Of a stretch of DNA of 64,000 nucleotides, positions 40,072 to 49,788 are shown in pieces. The notes under the pieces are model-generated. The model made no database searches. It was given only the letters and a program-made list of their open reading frames with translations, and was not told the origin of the DNA. Origin of the DNA: Hyphomicrobiaceae bacterium UBA7697 (lineage in GTDB: Bacteria > Pseudomonadota > Alphaproteobacteria > Rhizobiales > Methyloligellaceae); the NCBI GenBank assembly GCA_002482645.1, contig DLGJ01000015.1, positions 5,001-69,000 of the forward strand, written 5' to 3'. Numbering within the stretch: the first letter of the stretch is position 1; each line of letters begins with the position of its first letter. The position numbers and the translations under genes were made by a program.

Positions 40072-41226
40072 GTGGAGCAGACACAGACAGGAACCGGCCC
40101 CGCAGGCGGAACCGAAACGCAAATCGACGTGGCGCTTGCCGCCCGCGGCTATCCGGTCGTTATCGGCGAGAATCTCATCGCCGGCGCCGGACCGCGCTTG
40201 AAGGCGGCGCTGCCGGGTGCGCGCTTCGCGGTGGTCAGCGATGCCAACGTGGCGGCGCTGCACTTGACTCCGCTCAAGACCAGTCTCGAAGCCGAAGGCA
40301 TCTTCCTCGGCTCCGCCGTGGTCGCGCCGGGAGAAGCGAGCAAGAGTTTTCCGGTTCTCGCCAGACTGAGCGAGACGCTTTTGGAGCTCGGCGTGGAACG
40401 CGGCGATTGCGTGATCGCCTTCGGCGGTGGCGTGGTGGGCGACCTCGCGGGCTTTGCGGCCTCGATCTTGCGGCGCGGCGTTCGCGTGGTGCAAATACCG
40501 ACGACGCTTCTGGCGCAGGTCGACTCGGCCATCGGCGGCAAGACCGGCATCGACACGAAACAGGGCAAGAACCTGATCGGCACGTTCCACCAGCCGAGCC
40601 TCGTCCTCTCCGACATTTCCGTATTGTCGACCTTGAGCGACCGGGAATTCCGCGCCGGCTACGCGGAGGTCGCCAAATACGGCCTCCTGGGAGATGAGCC
40701 CTTCTTTGCCTGGCTCGAACGGAGCTGGCCCGAAATCCTCGCGGGCGACACCGGCAAACGCCGGCACGCGGTGGAGACGAGCGCCAGCGCCAAGGCCAGG
40801 ATCGTCATGGAGGACGAACTCGAACTCTCCGGCACCCGTGCCCTGCTCAATCTCGGCCATACGTTCGGTCATGCCCTGGAGGCCTTCGCAGGCTATTCCG
40901 ACCGCCTGCTGCATGGCGAGGCCATTTCCATCGGCATGCGGCAAGCGTTCACCTATTCCGTCGAGCGCGGCCTCTGTTCGCCGGCCGATGCGGATCGCGC
41001 CGAAGCTCATTTCCAATCGGTGGGGCTGCCCACCGGGATCGGCGCGATTCCCGGCGACAAACCGACGCCCGGAGAAATTCTGCGCCTGATGGCCCAAGAC
41101 AAGAAAGTCAAAGGCGGCAAGATGGTCCTGGTGCTGGCGCGCGGGATCGGAGAGGCGTTCGTCGAGAACGGCGTCTCCATGGACCAATTGACCGACTTCC
41201 TGCAACGGGAGTGCGCACGGCAATGA
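40072..41226 (+). CDS. aroB: 3-dehydroquinate synthase
   Basis: Converts DAHP to 3-dehydroquinate with NAD and a divalent metal. 384 residues: N-terminal NAD-binding part with EASKSF, GGGVVGDLAGF and PTTLLAQVDSAIGGKTGID, and C-terminal metal-binding part with LNLGHTFGHALEA and LHGEAISIG. Start is a GTG 17 bases after aroK, with AGCAGG upstream. Its stop overlaps the start of the CorC gene as ATGA. Confidence 0.97.
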   Translation: MEQTQTGTGPAGGTETQIDVALAARGYPVVIGENLIAGAGPRLKAALPGARFAVVSDANVAALHLTPLKTSLEAEGIFLGSAVVAPGEASKSFPVLARLSETLLELGVERGDCVIAFGGGVVGDLAGFAASILRRGVRVVQIPTTLLAQVDSAIGGKTGIDTKQGKNLIGTFHQPSLVLSDISVLSTLSDREFRAGYAEVAKYGLLGDEPFFAWLERSWPEILAGDTGKRRHAVETSASAKARIVMEDELELSGTRALLNLGHTFGHALEAFAGYSDRLLHGEAISIGMRQAFTYSVERGLCSPADADRAEAHFQSVGLPTGIGAIPGDKPTPGEILRLMAQDKKVKGGKMVLVLARGIGEAFVENGVSMDQLTDFLQRECARQ

Positions 41227-42554
41227 CCCTGGCCTTGGGACTGACGCTTGGCGCGATCGTCGGCCTGCTGATCGTCTCGGCGTTCTTCTCCGGCTCCGAG
41301 ACGGCGCTGACGGCGGCGAGCCGGGCCCGGATGCACGCGCTCGAGGACGACGGCAGCGCGCGAGCGGGTCTCGTCAACCGCCTCTTGGACTCCCGCGAGC
41401 GGCTGATCGGCGCGCTGCTACTCGGGAACAACCTGGTCAACATCGCCGCCTCGGCGCTCACCACGAGCCTGTTCCTGTCCGTCTTCGGCGACGCGGGCGT
41501 GGCCTACGCCACACTCGTCATGACCGCCGTCGTGGTCGTGTTCGCCGAGGTTCTGCCGAAGACCTACGCGATCCTGAACGCCGACCGCATGGCGCTGGCC
41601 GTCGCGCCGGTGCTGAAAGTCCTGGTCGCGCTGCTCGCGCCGGTGACGGCCGCTCTGCAATTTCTCGTGCGCCACACGCTGCGGCTGTTCGGGGCCAATA
41701 TCGACGACGACGCGGAGGTCTTGTCCGCGCACGAGGAGATTCGCGGCGCGATCGAGCTGCACCACAAGGAAGGCGGCGTGGTGAAGGGCGACCGCGACAT
41801 GCTCGGCGGCGTCCTCGACCTGCGCGATCTCGACGTATCCGACATCATGGTGCACCGGACCAAGATGGTCGCCATAGATGCGAATCTCAGTCCCGGGGAG
41901 ATCATCGACCAGGCGCTCCAAAGCTCGCACACCCGCATCCCGCTGTGGAAGGGCGAACGCGAGGAGATCGTCGGCATCCTGCATGCCAGAACGCTGTTGC
42001 AGGCCTTGCGCGACTCCAAGGGGGACGTCGGCAAGATCGACGTGATGGCGCTCGCCACCAAGCCCTGGTTCGTCCCCGACACCACGACGCTGAAGGCGCA
42101 GCTCGCGGCGTTTCTAAAGCGCAAGAACCATTTCGCCATCGTCGTCGACGAGTACGGCGAGGTGATGGGCCTCCTGACGCTCGAAGACATCATCGAGGAG
42201 ATCGTCGGCGACATTACCGACGAGACCGACGTGGCCGCGACGGACGCCCAGCCGCAATCCGACGGGTCGCTGATCGTCGAAGGGCTCGTGCCGATTCGCG
42301 ACGTGAACCGGCTCATGGATTGGGATCTTCCGGACGAGGAAGCCACCACCATCGCCGGCCTGGTGATCCACGAGGCTCAGACCATCCCCAATCCCGGCCA
42401 GACCTTCAACTTTCACGATTTCCGCTTCGAGGTTCTGCGGCGGCAGCGCAACCGCATCACGCGCCTGCGCGTCGTTCCCTTGAAGAGCGCGAACCGGAAC
42501 GGCGAAGACTCCGGCACGGCAGGCGCGAGCGCCGCCGCGAAGACAGCGTCCTAG
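41223..42554 (+). CDS. CNNM/CorC (HlyC) family transporter
   Basis: Membrane protein of 443 residues implicated in magnesium or cobalt homeostasis. A DUF21 (CNNM) membrane domain with about four helices (1-190), a CBS pair (about 200-325; IMVHRTKMVAID, IVVDEYGEVMGLLTLEDI), and a C-terminal CorC/HlyC domain (about 345-425). The 4-base ATGA overlap with aroB makes it the third member of the aroK-aroB operon, an order common in the Rhizobiales. Older names such as hemolysin reflect history, not function. Confidence 0.93.
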   Translation: MTLALGLTLGAIVGLLIVSAFFSGSETALTAASRARMHALEDDGSARAGLVNRLLDSRERLIGALLLGNNLVNIAASALTTSLFLSVFGDAGVAYATLVMTAVVVVFAEVLPKTYAILNADRMALAVAPVLKVLVALLAPVTAALQFLVRHTLRLFGANIDDDAEVLSAHEEIRGAIELHHKEGGVVKGDRDMLGGVLDLRDLDVSDIMVHRTKMVAIDANLSPGEIIDQALQSSHTRIPLWKGEREEIVGILHARTLLQALRDSKGDVGKIDVMALATKPWFVPDTTTLKAQLAAFLKRKNHFAIVVDEYGEVMGLLTLEDIIEEIVGDITDETDVAATDAQPQSDGSLIVEGLVPIRDVNRLMDWDLPDEEATTIAGLVIHEAQTIPNPGQTFNFHDFRFEVLRRQRNRITRLRVVPLKSANRNGEDSGTAGASAAAKTAS

Positions 42555-42560
42555 AGGGCC

Positions 42561-42842
42561 TCAACCGGCTTTGGCCGCCTCCTCGGGAGTCAGCGCCGTG
42601 ACGGCGAGCGCATGGATTTTTCCGGACAACTCGTCCGCCAGCACCGCATTGACCATGCGATGCCGTTCGAGGCGCGACTTGCCGGCGAAAGCGGACGAAA
42701 CCACCCGGATGGCGAAATGGCTCTGGCCCGTACCGGGCGAGCTGGCATGACCCGCATGGTGGTGGGACTCGTTGACCACTTGAATGGCGTCCGGCGTGAA
42801 CGCGGCGGTCAGTTTCTCACGGATGGTCTGTTCGGCACTCAT
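42561..42842 (-). CDS. BolA family protein
   Basis: 93-residue BolA-fold protein, a partner of monothiol glutaredoxins in iron-sulfur and iron signalling. HFAIRVVSSAFAGKSRLERHRMV is the conserved nucleotide-binding-like helix-turn and includes the C-terminal His region (HRMVNAVL, HALAV). Convergent with the CorC gene, with six bases between the stops, and divergent from the DnaJ-like gene. Confidence 0.93.
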   Translation of the reverse strand: MSAEQTIREKLTAAFTPDAIQVVNESHHHAGHASSPGTGQSHFAIRVVSSAFAGKSRLERHRMVNAVLADELSGKIHALAVTALTPEEAAKAG

Positions 42843-43009
42843 TCGTCTCGGCGCTCTTAATCCGGTGGAAGCAATCCTGATGGAGGATGGGTTTCGTGCG
42901 GGCCAGCACTACGGAATGGCCGGCGGCGCATAATCCGCCAGAGTATCGCCAATATCGTCGTCGAGCCATCCTTGTTGTGCTCGATAACGATTCCCATAAT
43001 GCCGGTTCC

Positions 43010-43633
43010 ATGAAACTCGACTCGAAACTCTTCGACCACCTGCGCGTCAAACCGGACGAGAACCGCTTGCTGCGCGACTCCGCGCCCAAATGCGAGTGGG
43101 AAGGGTGCGATCAACCCGGCCTGTACCCGGCACCGAAAGGGCGCGGGCAGGAAGGCCAGTACCATCGCTTCTGCCTCGACCACGTGCGCGAATACAACAA
43201 GGGCTACAACTATTTCTCCGGCGTGCCGGACGAGGACGTGATCGCCCAGCAGAAGGCCGACCAGACCGGCAACCGCCCGACCTGGTTCGTGGGCGTCAAC
43301 GCCTACGGAAAAGGACGGCGGCGCGGCGGGGCGCGGCGCACCGGCCACGGCTACAAATTCGAGACCGCGGATCCGTTCGGCTTGTTTGGCGGAAACGGCC
43401 CCGCGGGCGAACCGCCGGGACAGGCCCGGCGCCCCTTGAAGCGGCTCGAACGCAAGGCGCTCCGCCACCTCAATCTGGAGGACAACGCCACGAAGCAGGA
43501 CATCAAGGCGCGCTTCAAGGAGCTCGTGAAACGGCTCCATCCCGACCACAACAATGGCGACAGGTCCTCGGAGGACAAGTTGCGTGAAGTGATCCAAGCC
43601 TATAACTATCTAAGGCAAGCGGGGCTCGCATGA
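43010..43633 (+). CDS. J-domain protein
   Basis: 207-residue cytoplasmic co-chaperone-like protein. The J domain is at the C-terminus (about 150-205), with the HPD motif in LHPDHNNG after KELVKR, so it should stimulate a DnaK-type ATPase. The N-terminal part has CEWEGCDQPG and FCLDH, a likely zinc-binding pair, and ends with an Arg-rich stretch. This C-terminal-J arrangement occurs beside cobS and bolA in many Rhizobiales. Start ATG at 43010; the frame upstream overlaps the shared promoter region and was excluded. Confidence 0.88.
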   Translation: MKLDSKLFDHLRVKPDENRLLRDSAPKCEWEGCDQPGLYPAPKGRGQEGQYHRFCLDHVREYNKGYNYFSGVPDEDVIAQQKADQTGNRPTWFVGVNAYGKGRRRGGARRTGHGYKFETADPFGLFGGNGPAGEPPGQARRPLKRLERKALRHLNLEDNATKQDIKARFKELVKRLHPDHNNGDRSSEDKLREVIQAYNYLRQAGLA

Positions 43634-43736
43634 CGCGCGCCGCCATTCCCACGCAAAATTAGGGTTTCGCAAGGGATTTGGCGCCGCTGTGGAGACATGA
43701 TGCGCGCCCATCACCGACAAAGGCTCATCATCGATC

Positions 43737-44726
43737 ATGACACTTGAAACAGCGACGAACGGCCCCGGCCTGCCGGATATGACCGTCTCCGTGCGCCAGG
43801 TCTTCGGCATAGACTCCGATCTCGAAGTGCCGGCCTATTCCCAGTCCGACGAGCACGTTCCGGACGTCGACCCGGACTATCTGTTCAACCGCGACGTGAC
43901 GCTCGCGATCCTCGCCGGATTCAAACACAACCGGCGGGTGATGATTCAGGGCTATCACGGCACGGGCAAATCGACGCATATCGAGCAGGTGGCGGCGCGC
44001 CTCAACTGGCCGTGCATCCGCGTCAATCTCGACAGCCATGTCAGCCGCATCGACCTCGTCGGCAAGGACGCCATCGTCATCAAGGACGGCCAGCAGGTGA
44101 CCGAGTTCCGCGAGGGAATTCTCCCCTACGCGCTGCAGTCCAACACCGCGCTGTGCTTCGACGAGTACGACGCCGGGCGTCCCGACGTGATGTTCGTGAT
44201 CCAGCGCGTCCTGGAAGTTTCGGGAAAGCTGACCTTGCTCGACCAATCCAAGGTCATCCGGCCGCACCCGGCCTTCCGCCTGTTCGCGACCACGAACACG
44301 ATCGGCCTCGGCGACACGAGCGGCCTCTATCACGGCACGCAGCAGATCAACCAGGGCCAGATGGACCGCTGGTCGATCGTCGCCACGTTGAATTACCTGC
44401 CGCACGACGACGAAGTCGAGATCGTCCTGGCGAAGGTGAAGTCGTTCAATACCGAAGAGGGCCGCAAGACGATCTCGAATATGGTCCGCGTGGCGGAGCT
44501 CACCCGCAACGCCTTCATGAATGGCGACCTGTCCACGGTGATGAGTCCCCGGACCGTGATCACCTGGGCCGAGAACGCCGAGATTTTCGCCGATGTGGGT
44601 ACGGCCTTCGCTCTGTCCTTCCTAAACAAGTGCGACGAGCTCGAACGCGGCATGATCGCCGAGTTCTATCAGCGCTGCTTTGGCGAGGACCTGCCCGAGT
44701 CCACCGCCAATGTGGCGTTGAGCTGA
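43737..44726 (+). CDS. cobS: Cobaltochelatase subunit CobS
   Basis: AAA+ ATPase of the aerobic cobaltochelatase CobNST, which inserts cobalt into hydrogenobyrinic acid diamide. 329 residues with Walker A QGYHGTGKSTHIEQVAARL and the Walker-B-like LCFDEYDAGRPDVMF, sensor RLFATTNTIG and a C-terminal helical lid. It forms a hexameric complex with CobT, whose gene follows after 43 bases. CobN is not within this window. Confidence 0.97.
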   Translation: MTLETATNGPGLPDMTVSVRQVFGIDSDLEVPAYSQSDEHVPDVDPDYLFNRDVTLAILAGFKHNRRVMIQGYHGTGKSTHIEQVAARLNWPCIRVNLDSHVSRIDLVGKDAIVIKDGQQVTEFREGILPYALQSNTALCFDEYDAGRPDVMFVIQRVLEVSGKLTLLDQSKVIRPHPAFRLFATTNTIGLGDTSGLYHGTQQINQGQMDRWSIVATLNYLPHDDEVEIVLAKVKSFNTEEGRKTISNMVRVAELTRNAFMNGDLSTVMSPRTVITWAENAEIFADVGTAFALSFLNKCDELERGMIAEFYQRCFGEDLPESTANVALS

Positions 44727-44769
44727 GCCGGAACCGCTTGTGTAATTTCCGCTCTGGGAGTCCGTCCTG

Positions 44770-46671
44770 ATGTCTGGACCGAAACGGAAAGAGGCTCCCC
44801 TCGATCCGTTCAAACGCGCGGTGACGCTGGCGACGCGGGCGATCGCCGCCGATGGCGGCATCGAGGTCGTGTTCTCCAACGAACCGCCCGGCCTTTCCGG
44901 CAAGACGGCGCGCGTGCCGGAGCCGCCCCGCGTGCCGACGCGCGAAGAGCTCGCGGCCATCCGCGGACACGCCGACGCGGCCGCGCTCGCGATTTCCTGC
45001 AGCGACGAGGGACTCAATCGGGCGCTGGCGCCGCCGGGCGGCGAAGCCAGGGCCGTGTTCGATGCTTTGGAACAAGCCCGTGTCGAGGCGATCGGCGCCA
45101 TTCGCATGGACGGCGTCGCCCAGAACCTGACGGCCCGCACCGAGCAGCGTTACGCACGTAGCCGCATCACCGAGGAGACCGAGCGTTCCGAAGCGCCGAT
45201 CTCCGATGCGCTGGCGCTCATGATCCGGGAACGGTTGACCGGCGAAGCGCCGCCGGCCCGCGCAAAGCCGCTCGTGAATCTCTGGCGTCCCTGGGTCGAG
45301 GAGCGCGCCAAGACGCTGCTCGACCGGATGCAGGGCACGCTGTTCGATCAGGAAGCCTTCGGCAAACTCGCCCGCGATCTCCTGACGGCCCTCGACATGG
45401 CCGACCAGCTCGACCAGGGCGACCAGGACGAAGAGTCGTCCCAGGACGGCGAAGACGAGCCCGAGACGTCGGAGGACGACGAGAATCAGGCGGAAATGCA
45501 GACCGGCTCGGAACTTGCCCAAGAGGCGCGAACCGAGCCTGACGACACGTCCGAAGACACGATGGACGACCAGGAGGACGGCGCCACCGACCAGCTCGAC
45601 GAAGACGACGAGGCGGCCGATCTCCCGCGCCGCGGGGATCCCTGGCGCCCCAACCTGTCCATCCTCGATGACCCGGCCGCGTTCGGCTACAAGATCTTCA
45701 CCGAGGAGTTCGACGAGATCGTTACCGCCGAGGAACTGTGCGACGCCGACGAACTCGACCGGCTGCGCTCATTCCTCGACAAGCAGCTCGTGGCGCTTCA
45801 GGGCGCGGTCGCGCGGCTGGCCAACCGGCTGCAACGCCGCCTGCTGGCGCAGCAGGATCGCGGCTGGGATTTCGATCTCGACGAGGGCACGCTCGATGCC
45901 GCGCGCCTGACGCGCGTCATCATCGACCCCATGCATCCGCTGACTTTCAAGCAGGAGCGCGACACCGAGTTCCGCGACACGGTCGTCACGTTGCTGCTCG
46001 ACAATTCCGGCTCGATGCGCGGGCGTCCGATCATGGTCGCCGCCTGTTGCGCCGACATTCTGGCGCGCACCTTGGAACGGTGCGGCGTCAAGGTGGAAAT
46101 TTTGGGTTTCACCACCCGGGCCTGGAAGGGCGGGCATGCGCGCGAAGCCTGGCTGAAGGCCATGAAGCCGCCGTTCCCCGGCCGGCTGAACGATCTCCGG
46201 CACATCGTCTACAAATCGGCCGACATGCCTTGGCGGCGCGCCCGGCGCAATCTCGGCCTGATGATGCGCGAAGGGCTTTTGAAGGAGAATATCGACGGCG
46301 AGGCGCTGGCCTGGGCCCATAAGCGTCTTCTGGCCCGGCCCGAACAGCGGCGCATCCTGATGATGATCTCCGACGGCGCGCCCGTGGACGATTCGACGTT
46401 GTCGGTCAACTCCGGCGCTTATCTCGAGAAGCATTTGCGCCAGGTGATCGACGAGATCGAGACGCGCTCGCCGGTCGAGCTGCTGGCCATCGGCATCGGC
46501 CACGACGTGACGCGCTACTATCGCCGCGCCGTCACCATAACCGACGCGGAGGAATTGGCCGGGGCGATGACCGACAAGCTCGCCGAGCTCTTCGACGACG
46601 ACCTCGCCGCGCGCGCGCTGCAGCGCGCGAACCCCTCGGCGGCGCGCGCAAAACGCCGGACATTGCACTAG
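44770..46671 (+). CDS. cobT: Cobaltochelatase subunit CobT
   Basis: Partner of CobS in cobaltochelatase. 633 residues: N-terminal helical domain, a highly acidic low-complexity linker (about 215-290, many Asp, Glu and Gln) and a C-terminal von Willebrand A domain with the MIDAS motif LLDNSGSMRG (about 413). The acidic linker is a normal family feature. The stop is followed directly by the GTG of the next gene, so cobS, cobT and the phytase-like gene appear to be one transcript. Confidence 0.96.
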   Translation: MSGPKRKEAPLDPFKRAVTLATRAIAADGGIEVVFSNEPPGLSGKTARVPEPPRVPTREELAAIRGHADAAALAISCSDEGLNRALAPPGGEARAVFDALEQARVEAIGAIRMDGVAQNLTARTEQRYARSRITEETERSEAPISDALALMIRERLTGEAPPARAKPLVNLWRPWVEERAKTLLDRMQGTLFDQEAFGKLARDLLTALDMADQLDQGDQDEESSQDGEDEPETSEDDENQAEMQTGSELAQEARTEPDDTSEDTMDDQEDGATDQLDEDDEAADLPRRGDPWRPNLSILDDPAAFGYKIFTEEFDEIVTAEELCDADELDRLRSFLDKQLVALQGAVARLANRLQRRLLAQQDRGWDFDLDEGTLDAARLTRVIIDPMHPLTFKQERDTEFRDTVVTLLLDNSGSMRGRPIMVAACCADILARTLERCGVKVEILGFTTRAWKGGHAREAWLKAMKPPFPGRLNDLRHIVYKSADMPWRRARRNLGLMMREGLLKENIDGEALAWAHKRLLARPEQRRILMMISDGAPVDDSTLSVNSGAYLEKHLRQVIDEIETRSPVELLAIGIGHDVTRYYRRAVTITDAEELAGAMTDKLAELFDDDLAARALQRANPSAARAKRRTLH

Positions 46672-47718
46672 GTGTTCCCGATATCGCGCAAGGCCACGGC
46701 GGCTCTGGCGGTCGTCCTGACCGGCGCTGCCGTTCTCTACTTCGACATGCCCGCCCTAGTCGCCAAACCGGCCATGCCCCTGGACGGTCCGGTGTCCACG
46801 CACGTCTCCGTCGTCCCGCTGTCCTTCGATCGCGACGATGCCACCCGGACGAAGTTCGGCAAGCTCACCTATCGCGGCGGTCTCAATATCTTCGCGCGCT
46901 CTCCCCATTTCGGCGGCTATTCGGCCATGGCCCTCGACGCGTCGGGCACGACCCTGCTCGCGCTCTCCGACGCGGGCTCCTGGATGCGGGCGACCCTCGA
47001 CTATGATGGGCTCCGCCTGACGGGACTATCAGACGTGACTCTCGGACCCATTCTCGACACCGGCGGCAAGCCGTTGCGGTCCGCGAGCCGGCAGGACGCG
47101 GAAGGCATGGCGCTCCTGTCGGGCGATACACGGGAGGGCACGGCGCTCGTCTCCTTCGAGCGCGACCACCGCATCATGCGCTACCCCTTTACGGCGGAGC
47201 GCTTCGGCCCGCCCGACGGCGCTATTCCCCTGCCAAAGACCGCACGCGGCATGAGCGCGAATATGGGGCTGGAGGCCCTCGCCACCATCAAGGCCGGCCG
47301 GATGAAGGGCACCATCGTCGCCGTTCCGGAGCGCTTGAAGGACCGGAACGGCAATCTCATGGGCTGGCTCATCGGCGGCCCCGCCCCCGGTACGATCACG
47401 ATCAGGCGGCTCGGCGGCTTCGACCTGACCGCCGCGGCCGGATTGCCCGGCGGCGGACTTCTGCTGCTGGAACGCCGCTTCCGCTACTCGGAAGGGGTGA
47501 AGATGCGCATCCGCCGGATCGCGGCGTCCGATCTACGCCCCGGCAAACCGATCGTCGGCGAGGTCCTGCTCGAAGCCAGCGACATCATGAACATCGACAA
47601 TATGGAAGCGATCGCCGTGCACCGCGCGCACGGGGGCGAGACCGTCCTGACGGTCATGTCGGACGACAATTTCAGCGCCTTTCAGCGCTCGTTGATCATG
47701 CAGTTCACCCTGCCCTAA
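46672..47718 (+). CDS. Esterase-like activity of phytase family protein
   Basis: 348-residue exported beta-propeller-like protein with the PF13449 type domain. An N-terminal hydrophobic segment (about 8-30) is a signal peptide or anchor. The conserved blocks GGYSAMALDASG, LSDAGSWMRATL, DAEGMAL and NIDNMEAIAVH are recognisable. The family is associated with phytase-like or esterase annotation, but activity has seldom been shown. It starts with GTG immediately after the cobT stop, the usual arrangement in Rhizobiales. Confidence 0.85.
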   Translation: MFPISRKATAALAVVLTGAAVLYFDMPALVAKPAMPLDGPVSTHVSVVPLSFDRDDATRTKFGKLTYRGGLNIFARSPHFGGYSAMALDASGTTLLALSDAGSWMRATLDYDGLRLTGLSDVTLGPILDTGGKPLRSASRQDAEGMALLSGDTREGTALVSFERDHRIMRYPFTAERFGPPDGAIPLPKTARGMSANMGLEALATIKAGRMKGTIVAVPERLKDRNGNLMGWLIGGPAPGTITIRRLGGFDLTAAAGLPGGGLLLLERRFRYSEGVKMRIRRIAASDLRPGKPIVGEVLLEASDIMNIDNMEAIAVHRAHGGETVLTVMSDDNFSAFQRSLIMQFTLP

Positions 47719-47739
47719 GCGGGCGGGAGCGGCGCGGCC

Positions 47740-48039
47740 CTAGGAGGCGGCGGCCCGCGCTTCGGTCGCCTTGGCGATCTCCCGCTTCAGACGCCGGGCC
47801 TTGAGGGAGAGCTCGTCCTCGCCTGCCTTGAGCAGATACGCATCCAGCCCGCCACGATGCTCGACCGTGCGCAGCGCGCTCGCCGAAACCGTGAAGCGGA
47901 CGGTCTTCTTCAGAACATCGCTCTGAAGCGTGACATTGCTCAGATTCGGCAAGAAGCGGCGCCGCGTGCGGCGCTTGGCATGGCTCACATTGTTGCCGGT
48001 GAGCACGGCTTTGCCGGACAGCTCGCAGCGACGGGCCAT
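47740..48039 (-). CDS. rpmB: Large ribosomal subunit protein bL28
   Basis: 99-residue structural protein of the 50S subunit. It starts MARRCELSGKAVLTGNNVSHAKRRTRRRF, the standard bL28 N-terminus, with LPNLSNVTLQS following. The C-terminal extension ending KATEARAAAS is typical of alphaproteobacterial L28. The frame continues upstream without similarity, so the ATG at 48039 is the start. Divergent from the DUF3108 gene. Confidence 0.97.
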   Translation of the reverse strand: MARRCELSGKAVLTGNNVSHAKRRTRRRFLPNLSNVTLQSDVLKKTVRFTVSASALRTVEHRGGLDAYLLKAGEDELSLKARRLKREIAKATEARAAAS

Positions 48040-48260
48040 GGTCCTTGTCCTTCCAACGAAAATCTTGTGAATACCTCGTGCGGCTCGTGTCGTTTCACGA
48101 GCGCAAGGCTCAAGGCCGGGACATATACGGGGATGGCGCAATGCGGTCAAGGCGCAGAAGGCATTTCGCCTCTGTTGGCCCAATTGACGAATCCATCTAA
48201 TCCTGGACAGTGGCCTTGCGAAATCAAAATAGCGGGGAACACCGGGAAAGGCTGCGATAG

Positions 48261-49295
48261 ATGCGGGTCGCACGACATGTCATGAGCTTGGGTGCGCCCG
48301 CCGCGCTGACCCTGGGCATTGCGGCCTTGGCTCTGATTTCGCTGGACTTTTGGCCGGACGGGGACGCTGGCAGCGCACGGGCCGAGATACAGGCCGACCC
48401 GGACATGCGCGGCGAGGTCCCTGACGAGGGTCCCCCGCCCTTCCCGATCGAAGGCCTCTACAAGGATCGCCCGGAGGACAGCGAGCCCTCGCCCACCATG
48501 CCGACCACGCCCTCGGCGGCCCCGCCGGTCGACACCTCGGCCAGCTTCGTCGCCGTCTACAATGTCAGCCTCGGCCGCTTCAATCTGGGCAATTTCAGCA
48601 TTTCCGGCACGGTCCGCGACGGCCAGTACAATTTGCGCGGCGCCGGGACCTTCTCCGTGCTCAAGGGCTGGGTCTTCAATTGGCAGGGCTCCCTCGGCGG
48701 CGCCGGCGCGGCGACCACCGCCGGCCCGAACCCGACGACCTATTCGTTCAGCCAGACGGACGGAAAATACAGCGAACGCCTGCGCATCTCCTTTGGCGAC
48801 GGCTTCGTGCAGTCCGTCAGGATTTGGCCGAAGCCGCGCCCCTATCCCGGTGAGATCAAGGTCACGAAAGAACAGGTGCAGCATGTGGTGGATCCGCTGA
48901 GCGGCGCCTTTCTCACGGCCCGCTCCGCGAACCCCCATGGCGATCTCAGCGTCTGCGACCAAGTGATCCCGATCTTCGACGGACGCTCGCGCTACGATCT
49001 CGTGTTGACGCCGAAGAAGCGCGTGATGGTGCAGAACCGGGGTGCCGGCAGCTACACCGGCCCGGCCGCGGTGTGCCGGGTGAAGTTCGTACCCATCTCC
49101 GGCTATCCGCGCGGCGATCCCGGCATCGAGCAACTGCGCCAAGCCAACGGCATCGAAGCCTGGATGGTGCCGCTCCAGGGAACGGACATGTATGTGCCCT
49201 ACCGCATCGTGATCCCGGCCTTCGGCGGCTACACGGCGGTCGCCGTGATGACGTCCTTGCGCGTCGGCCGCGCCGGACGGGCCGAAGCGCGCTGA
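48261..49295 (+). CDS. DUF3108 domain secreted protein
   Basis: 344-residue exported protein of unknown function. An N-terminal hydrophobic signal-anchor (about 14-30) is followed by a Pro/Asp-rich spacer (45-90) and a DUF3108 beta-sheet domain (about 92-340), which shows FVAVYNVSLGRFNLGNF and SGTVRDGQYNLRGAGTFS at its start. Related domains are predicted to bind lipids or polymers, but the role is not established. The gene is a regular neighbour of rpmB in the order. Confidence 0.85.
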   Translation: MRVARHVMSLGAPAALTLGIAALALISLDFWPDGDAGSARAEIQADPDMRGEVPDEGPPPFPIEGLYKDRPEDSEPSPTMPTTPSAAPPVDTSASFVAVYNVSLGRFNLGNFSISGTVRDGQYNLRGAGTFSVLKGWVFNWQGSLGGAGAATTAGPNPTTYSFSQTDGKYSERLRISFGDGFVQSVRIWPKPRPYPGEIKVTKEQVQHVVDPLSGAFLTARSANPHGDLSVCDQVIPIFDGRSRYDLVLTPKKRVMVQNRGAGSYTGPAAVCRVKFVPISGYPRGDPGIEQLRQANGIEAWMVPLQGTDMYVPYRIVIPAFGGYTAVAVMTSLRVGRAGRAEAR

Positions 49296-49333
49296 GCCAC
49301 GCCGTGGTCCCGGTAGGGACGCTGGACCCCACT

Positions 49334-49420
49334 GGTTAACGCGGCCCCTCCAAACCACAACATCTCGTAGGGAACGGCCCGCGAAGATTTACGAACCCCT
49401 GATTCGTCGCCGCTCTGTTC
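49334..49420 (+). repeat. 87-bp direct repeat, copy 1
   Basis: Begins GGTTAACGCGGC and ends CTCTGTTC. It matches copy 2 at 49789-49875 at roughly 73 of 87 positions by eye, without gaps. The element is AT-poorer at its edges and contains the core ACCACAACAT and CCCCTGATTCG. Confidence 0.7.
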
Positions 49421-49510
49421 ACGGTGTGGGCTTGCACCGATTGCGCCCCGTGCCGGCACGAAAACGAGATGTAGTGCCCCGCTTGGCGGTGTGAGTGTGC
49501 GCCCCGAACT

Positions 49511-49600
49511 CGTCATGCCCGGACTCGATCCGGGCATCCGCGAAATGCCTCCCTACCGCCCTCAAAGACGTGGATGGCCGGGCCGAGCCCGGCCATGACG
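49511..49600. repeat. Inverted pair of dispersed palindromic repeat units
   Basis: CGTCATGCCCGGACTCGATC... (49511-49539) and its inverted partner (49572-49600, ending GGCCATGACG) form a 29-base inverted pair. The core GGGCATCC / CATGACG is a very common dispersed palindrome in Rhizobiales intergenic DNA (established knowledge). Confidence 0.7.
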
Positions 49601-49652
49601 GGGGAACGGGCGAGTCTGCAGTTGCCGATTTACTTGGCCCACGCTCCTACGC

Positions 49653-49763
49653 CGTCATGCCGGGACTTGATCCGGGCATCCACTTGGGCCTCTCGATCTC
49701 GCTCAGGCCCTCGGCTTCACGTAAACCGCCCCAATGGACCCACGGGACAAGCCGAGGGTGACG
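49653..49763. repeat. Second, degenerate inverted pair of palindromic units
   Basis: CGTCATGCCGGGACTTGATC... (49653-49681) and a diverged inverted partner (49736-49763, ending GGGTGACG) repeat the preceding pair with more mismatches. The four units lie between the two 87-bp direct repeats. Confidence 0.6.
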
Positions 49764-49788
49764 AAGAGAGCGGCGTGCCGCGGCCCTT